Positions 57,982 to 64,000 of a stretch of 64,000 nt of DNA are shown here, one piece after another. Every line of letters starts with the position of its first letter. The stretch's first letter is position 1. The notes beneath the pieces were generated by a model. That model did not search any database. It was not told the DNA's origin and worked only from the letters and a program-made list of their open reading frames with translations. Source of the DNA: Symbiodinium natans (lineage: Eukaryota; Sar; Dinophyceae; Suessiales; Symbiodiniaceae); the NCBI GenBank assembly GCA_905221605.1, contig CAJNDS010000001.1, forward strand, positions 320,025 to 384,024. The letters are read 5' to 3'. Both the position numbers and the translations under genes were made by a program.

Positions 57982-60900
57982 GAAGGGCTTCAGCAGGGGG
58001 GTTATATAGGTTTAGGGTTTAGGGTTTAGGGTTTGGGGTTTGGGGTTTAGGGTTTAGGGTTTAGGGCAGCGCAAGGGCCTTAGTTGGCAGGTGTTCGGCC
58101 ATGAAGCCTTCCGGCCTGGACAGCGGGAGGCACCAACACTTTTGGGATCCGATCCGGTTTGATCCTGTGAGGTTGCAGTCAGGGTTTAGGGTTTAGGGTT
58201 TAGGGTTTAGGGTTTAGGGTTTAGGGTTTAGGGTTTAGGGTTTAGGGTTTAGGGTTTAGGGTTTAGGGTTTAGGGTAAAGGTAGGTGACCTTAAAGAATC
58301 CCTCAAGGGGGGCTATCATCTGTTCGGTTTTGGCTTCCCCTCCGCCCTTTCGGCCGAACTAGGCGATCCTCTCTGTCCTGGCAAGCCATCACACCCTGCT
58401 GCTCCTGGCAACCGGCTCTGGAAAATCCCTCTGCTACCAGTTACCGGCCTATCTGCCCCTGGGCACAGCAGCTGGTCAGTTTCGGGCTTACTACTGTTTG
58501 CTTAAGAACCCCACATAAAATAAGAAATGCTGTTCCTTATAAGGGTAATAACGGGGTTACCATGTTTTTCTTTTTTTTGGGGGGGGCGGTGGGGGTTCTT
58601 AAGCAAATAGTAGCTTAGAGTAGCCGAATCCCCTGCCAAAGGCTACGCGAGGAGGGCTTCACGCTTGTCGTGTCGCCCCTGACCCTTGGTAGCCCAGTGG
58701 CGCCCTTTTGACCTTTTTGGGGTTCTGGGCTCCCAAAGCCCGAAACCATAAAGCCGCAAAACCTCCGTGGGCATGATTCGTGTTAGGGGTTTGGGGATAG
58801 GGTTTAGGGTTTAGGGCTTAGGGTTTGGGGTTTAGGGTTTAGGGTTTAGGGTTTGGGTAGCATAACCCTCACTACGCAATATCGCTGCTGGGCTACCAAG
58901 GATCTCCCTCATGTCCGATCAGCTGGTGCGCCTACCAGGTTGTTTGCTCCTTTGGCTGAACCTTAGGGTTTAGGGTTTAGGGTTTAGGGTTTAGGGTTTA
59001 GGGTTTAGGGATTGGAGAGTGAATATTTGTGGTTTAGGGTTCAGGGTTTGGGGCTAGCCATTCTTTATGGCTATGCAATTGACATGACAACACGGCCAGT
59101 TTCGTATAGCGGAAAGCTAGACAAGCTGTAGCGAACCCAGCGTAGCGGTAAGCAAGATACTGGGCCATGGTGTTGAGAGTGACCAGCCTTCCCGAAAGAG
59201 CTGGCCAAGCATATTGGGCTTATGTTTGGGTTCTATTAATTCCTGTGGGCTTGTGATTGTACGCTGGTGAAGTGTCAGGCGCTGTTGTCCACAATCATTC
59301 TGCGCACGCTGGGTAGTAAGAACCGTTCACCTCTGCGACCCTTCCAGAACTCCGTGTCCCGCGTTTTTGCGAACATCGCTAGCTGACTCCCCTCCCCCCA
59401 ACCTTTAAAAGAGAACCATGTACCAAAAGAGAACCCTTCAGCTTAAAGTTCACAGCCCCTCCCCGGTGCCAAACCCCTCCACCCCCATCCCTAAACCCCA
59501 AACCCCAAAGCCCAAACCCCCTCCACCCGCATCCCCAAAGCCCAAAACACAAACCCCAAACCCTAAACCCCAAACCCTAAACCCTAAACCCTAAGCTACC
59601 CGCGAAAGGCGGGGCGCCATATGCAGCGGCCAGCAGACGCGCGAATCGGGTCGAGAGGTGATGCGCGCAGTGCGAGCCCGCCTGGTCGACGTCCTGTTCG
59701 TGTCCCCCGAGAGGCCATGGCAGTGAATGAGAGGGTTTAGGGTTTAGGATTTAGGGTTTAGGGTTTAGGGTTTAGGGCTTGGGGTCTGGGGTTTGGGGTT
59801 TATAGGGTTCAGGGTTTAGGGTTCAGGCTTGCACTCTTCCTTTGAGAAATGTTCTGGTCGCAGGCTGGCCACCTGGTCCTTCGATGGTTGTGGCCTCCCC
59901 CCGATTGCACTCGCCTGCATCGACGAGGCCCACTGCGTGTCCGAATGGTCGCACAATTTTCGCCCCGACTACCTGCGGCTGCATGAGTACGTCGTCGGAG
60001 CCCTAGGTGCGAAACGAGTCCTTGCCCTCACCGCGACCGCCACCAGGCCCACGGTGAAGTCGGTGTGCGACATCCTGCGCTTGGACACGGTGGTTCGCAG
60101 CGACCGGAGCTTCACAGTAGAGGAGCTCATGCAAGAGCCCACCCAACCCACGGTGCAGCGCAGCAACCTCACCATGGATGTGCGCAGTGTCCCGGATGCC
60201 GAGTTCCAGGTCCGCGAGCTGATAAACATCCTGCGGAACGAGGTCGGCCCCAGTGAGTCGGTGGTCGTCTACGTCTGGAGGCGAGCTACAGCAGACCAGC
60301 TGGCCAAGCAGCTGCGCCCCTATGTCAGAGGTGGCGTCAACGCTTACCATGGCAGCATGCTCGCGGACGTGCGCAGCACGGTGCAGGAGAACTTCATGTC
60401 GGGCAAGGTGCTTGTTGAACAGCATGTTCTCTTTGAAGGGGTATCTCAGAACTCAGATCATGTATGCAAAAGGCAAGCACATTCGAGCCAGGGTTATATG
60501 CCTTCTGAAGAAATGGTTCGTACTCAGGCCTTCCTTAAGTGGAGCCCTCATCTTGATGCTGACTATAACTATATTTCAATTCTTTAACATATTATGTTGT
60601 AATGCTTTTCTTACTTTATGTTACATATATTACTATATTTGAATACTGTTATGTTAGTATACGATGAATACATTTTGTACTCCTATTTTGATACACGATA
60701 AAATGAGAATATTAGTATAAACCCTAAACCCTAAACCCTAAACGATAAACGACTACTGTATGCTTTAGCGCCTGGAGGTCAAGGTCGTGGTTGCCACGGT
60801 GGCCTTCGGGATGGGCCTGGACAAGCCGGACATCCGCACCTGGGTAGGCCCTTAAGGAATGTTTTTTACTTTCCCTTAGTGCGGTTTAGGGTTTAGGGTT

Positions 60901-63900
60901 TAGGGTTTAGGGTTTAGGGTTTTAGGGTTTTAGGGTTTAGGGTTTTAGGGTTTAGGGGATTAGTTTTCGGAACGCTTGTTCAGAGGGTTTTTGAAGGATC
61001 CTAGGCACAGTGGTGCACTTCGGGCTGCCGATGAGCATCGAGACGCTGGGCAAGGGAATTAGGCCACGGCCCCAAACCAACCTATTTGTGCTTAGTCATA
61101 AACACATATATACATAAAGACATTTTATACATACATATATATATATATTTATTTATATTTTTATTTATAAAATACATATATGATCAGGTGCTCTACCCCC
61201 CCCCCCCCCCCCAAATGGTGTGGTGACCATACCATTGGTTGGTGGCGGGGGGACGCGCCAGACGCCTGATTTATATTTATACTTATTCTTATACTTACAT
61301 ATATAGATACACTTGTCCTTATACTTATATATATATATATACACACACATGTGCGCTTCTCTCTCCCTCTCACTTTCTCTTTTTCTGTCTGTCTGTAGCA
61401 GCATGTTTCTTACTCACTTTTTGCTCACTTTTCATACGTATTTAAACACGTCATTGCTGCGCGGCCCACCAGGAATTACATCCAAGAGACCGGGCGTTGC
61501 GCACGAGATGGCGCGCCAGGAAAGTGCGTGGTTCTCGCCGCCCGTCAGGACTTTCAGTGCAAGGATGGCACCAGTTTCTCGAGTTTTCAGGCCTTCCGAG
61601 TCTGCGATTCCACAGGTAGTAGTAGTGGTACTGGCGGCGGTGGTGTGGCCTTGGTTGATGCTTGTCATGCATCCATACTATGCAGGACTTTCGAGCCATG
61701 CGATGGGTGCAAAGTGCTGGTACAGGTGGGAGCACTCAGGTGCGGCCACGGGTGCAGTGGACCTGTTCTCGGATGTGTAGATGATTTAAAATGGTTTACC
61801 TCGTTGCGTCGTAGCTGCCGTTCACGAGCGGTCCTGCAGCGAAGCGGTTGGATGCCAGACCGGCAACAATCTGCTGAAGGTTTATAGGGTTTAGGGTTTA
61901 GGGTTTAGGATTTAAGGTTTCTGTTGCATGTCTGTCTCAGTGACAAGTTCACACAGGCCGCGGTTGTTCGACGCCTCTTGGTGGCCTTGCTGGGTGCCGC
62001 GTCCAAAGCTGGTGAGGGGAACTGTAGCCGGTGCTTCGTCTTGCGAAATTTGAATACAATCCCTGGCTATCCCCTACCCCCACCCTAAAACCCTAAACCC
62101 TAAATTCCCGAAGCCCTGATTTCCCAAAATGCTGTGCCCGACTGTACATACTAAATACCCCAAAACCTAGCCACACCCAGACGAGGCGACTCTCAGACGT
62201 ACAAGCGCCACATCCTCAGCGAGGAGGCATTGACTGCACTGGGCGACTGGAGCCGCGAAGGCCTGAGGGGTTTAGGGTTGGGATGTTCCCCCTTATACTA
62301 AGAGTCCTTAATAAGGATTATAGTACGGGGGTTCTAGTGTTAGTCTAAGGGGGATCATCCTAAGCTTAGGGTGTAGTGGAGGCGGGCGTCACGGGCTGTT
62401 TGGGAGGCTTGTAAGGTCGTTTTTGGGGGTAAGCATTTGAATGTAATGTGGAGGCTTGGGGGACTTGAATTGTTGGGTTCAGACCATGTTGCGGCATTTG
62501 GGACTCTGGTCCCGCGAGCGCCCCACTAGCATAGCAGGTACTGTTGCTACAAGCTCTGTCATGCAGTTGGCCACTGTAGAACTTTCTGGATGTCCCAGAA
62601 ACCCAATCCCTGAACCCTAAACCTCCTAAGTAGCCCCTAAACTCCATAGACCTTGAATGTCCCAGAAACCTAATAATCCCTGCGCCCTAAACCCTAAACC
62701 GCCCGAACCTCCCTTAGTAGGCAAGTGGTACCCTTTTCCCGTTTTTTTGGTACACGCTTCCCTTAGAAAGTAACCAACCCCAAGAGGGGTATCCTTATTC
62801 TCATATGGTTGCTGGGCTACCAGGCTCCGTAGACCCTAAACCCGAAACCCGAAACCCTAAACCCTAAACCCCTAAACCCCTAAACCCCTAAACCCCTAAA
62901 CCCCTAAACCCCTAAACCCCTAAACCCCTAAACCCCTAAACCCTAAACCCTAAACCCTAAACCCTAAACCCTAAACCCTAAACCCTAGCCTTACGAACTC
63001 AGGTGAGTGGCAGCCATACAGCTTGGCTTTTGAGGAGAAGGAAGCCGCGAAGGAGATGAACTGCTCGACCGAGGAGCTGCATTCGGTCTTGGCTCACCTC
63101 TGCAGGCTGGGGAAGCTTTGGGTTTAGGGGTCTGGTATGGGGTTTAGGGCTAGGGTTTAGGGTTTGGGTTTAGGGTTTAGGGTTGAGGGTTTAGGGTTTG
63201 GGGGGGGGGGGGGGGGGGTTGGGCTTAAGGTGTGTAGAGTGGCCTTACCCTAATTAAACCCTAAGCCCTAAACCCTGAACCCACCGTTCAAGCGCCTCGA
63301 AGCCAAGGCATGCCCGGAGTCATCTCACGCTGATGTCACTTAGGGATACTTGAGAATGATTTTTTAATGTTGGGTAGTATAATTCCTGAGAAACAGCCAA
63401 TTTTTTGTAATTTTTGTTAGGGTTCCAAGTTCAGTGTAGGTCAAGCTTCCCGACCAAGCTGAAGCTTCGCTTCTTTCGCACCGATCCAGCAGAACTCGTC
63501 GAGGCATTCCGGGCTACCAACCAAGTAGGGTTTAGCATTTGGGGATTGAGGGTTTAGGCTTTAAGGGTTTGGGGTTTAGGGGGGCTTATAAGTATAAGCT
63601 ACAGTTATAGTTAGGGGTTCTAAGTACCCTGAATTTCCAAGTCGTGTCCCTCGGATGACGTTTTTTGCCACGCTGTGCTTGGAAGGGTTGAGGGCTTAGC
63701 CGGTTTTGGTTACCTCGGCCGAGTTCCGCTCAGGTGGACCCACTCCTCCGGAAAGTGCTTCCCTTGGCGAAGAAGAACGGGCCGGTCTACACCCTCGACA
63801 CCGCGAAGGCTATGGCCACTTTGGGTGGTACAGCCGGGCAGTTGTCAAATGGCCTGTGGCAAGCTCAGGGTGACGAGTTCTCTGTGGAGAAAGCAGAATA

Positions 63901-64000
63901 TGGTTACATGCTGGCTGTCAGGAAGCCCGTTACAGAAGATCAGATCAAGGAATGGGCGGAACAGATCAGCCAAGTCAACGTGCGTGCCCGAGAGTCGGCG
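57884..64000 (+). CDS. RECQL4-like RecQ DNA helicase, 15 exons, 3' end beyond window
   Basis: An ATP-dependent 3'-5' DNA helicase of the RecQ family, expected in the nucleus in replication and repair. All helicase motifs appear in order once introns are removed: FGHEAFRPGQRE (motif 0), ATGSGKS (I), LVVSPLISLMSDQ (Ia), IDEAHCVSEWSHNFRPDY (II plus aromatic-rich loop), LALTATAT (III), SVVVYVWRR (IV), VVVATVAFGMGLDKPDIR (V) and SIENYIQETGRCARDG (VI). SHNFRPDYLRL and the region after motif VI resemble RECQL4 more than BLM or WRN, and no canonical RQC zinc signature is visible. Exon phases agree at nearly every junction. Oddities: ATG instead of PTG in the P-loop, and GRCARDG instead of GRAGRDG in motif VI. 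The N-terminal part probably lies upstream, starting perhaps near 53.9 kb. Family assignment is strong; the RECQL4 subgroup is likely but not certain. Confidence 0.95.
58091..58129 (+). CDS. RecQ exon 2: motif 0
   Basis: A 39-nt exon, VFGHEAFRPGQRE, after ttggcag. Donor is GC (GAG|gcacca). Phase 0 at both ends. Contains the Q-motif residues that contact adenine in RecQ proteins. Confidence 0.93.
58181..58276. repeat. TTTAGGG array in helicase intron 2
   Basis: About 13 heptamers between motif 0 and Walker A exons. Confidence 0.98.
58363..58478 (+). CDS. RecQ exon 3: Walker A
   Basis: Starts after gaactag|GCG, so intron donor gc and exon start GC match. Encodes AILSVLASHHTLLLLATGSG followed by KSLCYQLPAYLPLGTAAG. 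The P-loop lysine and serine are present. A GT donor after ggtCA leaves phase 2. Confidence 0.95.
58490..58612. mobile_element. Family E element in helicase intron 3
   Basis: TACTACTGTTTGCTTAAGAA ... GGTTCTTAAGCAAATAGTAG. Confidence 0.9.
58642..58680 (+). CDS. RecQ exon 4: motif Ia, first half
   Basis: 39 nt encoding LREEGFTLVVSPL, with the last codon split. Ends CCCCT|GACCC: a GA donor is needed to restore SPLISLMSDQ with the next exon. Confidence 0.93.
58686..58899 (+). mobile_element. Family H introner with nested telomeric array (helicase intron 4)
   Basis: TTGGTAGCCCAGTGG at the left end and CTGGGCTACCAAG at the right end; a TTTAGGG-type array (58785-58855) sits inside. The spliced frame SPLISLMSDQ proves the intron limits. 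Confidence 0.9.
58901..58938 (+). CDS. RecQ exon 5: motif Ia, second half
   Basis: Starts right after the inverted repeat end ctaccaag|GATCTCC and reads ISLMSDQLVRLP. GT donor, phase 1. The preceding intron is wholly a family H element with a telomeric array nested in it. Confidence 0.92.
59596..59713 (+). CDS. RecQ exon 6, to SPER
   Basis: Begins ctaag|CTACC in matching phase 1. Includes SGQQTRESGREVMRAVRARL and VDVLFVSPER, the conserved block before motif II. A GC donor (GAGAG|gccat) leaves phase 2. Confidence 0.93.
59864..60407 (+). CDS. RecQ exon 7: motifs II, III, IV
   Basis: The largest helicase exon (544 nt), after gtcgcag|G. Encodes RLATWSFDGCGLPPIALAC, then IDEAHCVSEWSHNFRPDYLR, ALTATATRPT, and SVVVYVWRRATADQLAKQLR with NAYHGSML. 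Ends ...NFMSGK with a GT donor (AAG|gtgctt), phase 0. Confidence 0.97.
60769..60835 (+). CDS. RecQ exon 8: motif V
   Basis: After gctttag|CGC. Encodes RLEVKVVVATVAFGMGLDKP then DI and a split Arg. GC donor (ATCC|gcacct), phase 1. The next exon also starts GCAC, so the boundary carries a direct repeat. Confidence 0.95.
61005..61041 (+). CDS. RecQ exon 9: motif V to VI
   Basis: A 37-nt exon after tcctag|GC, reading TVVHFGLPMSIE with the final Glu split. A GA donor (ATCGA|GACG) is required to give SIENYIQE in the next exon, the usual RecQ motif VI. Confidence 0.9.
61473..61580 (+). CDS. RecQ exon 10: motif VI
   Basis: After caccag|G: NYIQETGRCARDGAPGKCVV then LAARQDFQCKDGTSFS. The arginine of motif VI is kept. 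The open frame continues to about 61615; ending at TTCTC|gag fits the phase 2 needed next, so this 3' end is inferred. Confidence 0.85.
61941..62011 (+). CDS. RecQ exon 11: post-helicase helix
   Basis: After tctcag|T: DKFTQAAVVRRLLVALLGAA then SKA. The VRRLL block matches in style the K/R-R-L-V segment after motif VI in RECQL4 proteins. GT donor (G|gtgagg), phase 1. Confidence 0.82.
62186..62260 (+). CDS. RecQ exon 12
   Basis: After gacgag|GC: DSQTYKRHILSEEALTALGD then WSRE. Phase 1 in and out, probable GC donor. The family A element at 62279 follows in the intron. Confidence 0.82.
62279..62362. mobile_element. Family A element in helicase intron 12
   Basis: TGGGATGTTCCCCCTTATAC ... CTAAGGGGGATCATCC. 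Confidence 0.88.
62714..62822 (+). mobile_element. Family H element in helicase intron 12
   Basis: TTAGTAGGCAAGTGGTACCC ... GTAACCAACCCCAAGAGGGG ... GGTTGCTGGGCTACCAG. Confidence 0.8.
62832..62988. repeat. CCCTAAA and CCCCTAAA array in helicase intron 12
   Basis: Heptamers, then about nine octamers, then heptamers again; ends 14 bases before the exon 13 acceptor. Confidence 0.98.
63003..63105 (+). CDS. RecQ exon 13: winged-helix-like segment
   Basis: After ctcag|GT: EWQPYSLAFEEKEAAKEMNC then STEELHSVLAHLC. A helix-turn-helix-like pattern in the position of the RECQL4 zinc/winged-helix region. A GC donor inside AGGCTG gives phase 2, which fits exon 14. Confidence 0.83.
63440..63524 (+). CDS. 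RecQ exon 14
   Basis: After gtgtag|G: SSFPTKLKLRFFRTDPAELV then EAFRATNQ. GT donor (CAA|gtaggg), phase 0. Confidence 0.85.
63734..64000 (+). CDS. RecQ exon 15, open to window end
   Basis: After gctcag|GTG, open for 89 codons to the last base. Includes VDPLLRKVLPLAKKNGPVYT, LDTAKAMATLGGTAGQLSNG and VTEDQIKEWAEQISQVNVRA. Continues the C-terminal domain; no stop seen. Confidence 0.88.
   Translation, partial: MDPLLRKVLPLAKKNGPVYTLDTAKAMATLGGTAGQLSNGLWQAQGDEFSVEKAEYGYMLAVRKPVTEDQIKEWAEQISQVNVRARESA

Noticed and set aside
1-64000. Subtelomere or chromosome end
   Set aside because: Telomeric repeats are short, in both orientations, interleaved with exons of conserved genes and never exceed about 130 bases.
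1-64000. Spliced-leader gene or relic leader sequence
   Set aside because: Scanned by eye for the conserved leader core; none recognised. A proper search on both strands would be needed to exclude degenerate relics.

Overview
The window is nuclear DNA of a eukaryote whose genes are shredded into very short exons. Four things point to an alveolate, most likely a dinoflagellate: TTTAGGG/CCCTAAA telomere-type repeats throughout, introns with GT, GC and GA donors and AG acceptors (often AG|G), a voltage-gated cation channel whose gene also carries EF-hands, and many intron-borne inverted-repeat elements. No bacterial gene, operon, rRNA or convincing tRNA was seen. The species assignment is inference.

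Layout. From about 1 to 5.3 kb lie short unassigned exons on the + strand. From 5.6 to 13.3 kb a Kv-type channel can be rebuilt exon by exon: S1, S2, the first part of S3, a very long S4, S5, a selectivity filter reading TVGYGD, and S6. Two EF-hand exons at 20.6 and 21.9 kb probably belong to its C-terminal tail. From 22 to 28 kb phase-compatible exons encode a coiled coil. From 28 to 48.7 kb there are dozens of unassigned + strand exons. These include an acidic stretch, a possible zinc-binding pair and a possible terminal exon at 48.6 kb. From 48.7 to 57.5 kb more + strand exons follow, some probably the N-terminal part of the last gene. From 57.9 kb to the window end a RECQL4-like RecQ helicase is resolved into 15 exons with matching phases, and it runs off the window.

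Between exons almost every intron contains telomere-like arrays in either orientation, short non-autonomous terminal-inverted-repeat elements (at least twelve families, called A to M here), or both. For family H the element plus one copy of a short flanking duplication equals the intron. The duplication supplies the G[T/C/A] donor and the element ends in AG. One 47-bp intron is made only of telomeric repeats. Other structures are a 62-bp minisatellite, an intron-free decayed reading frame, AT-rich and A/C-rich islands, microsatellites and long G or C runs.

Limits. Domain calls for the channel and helicase rest on motifs read directly. All other exons are called from open frame, splice-site context and protein-like composition, and several have more than one open frame. 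Most exon ends are good to a few bases. Gene boundaries are mostly unknown.
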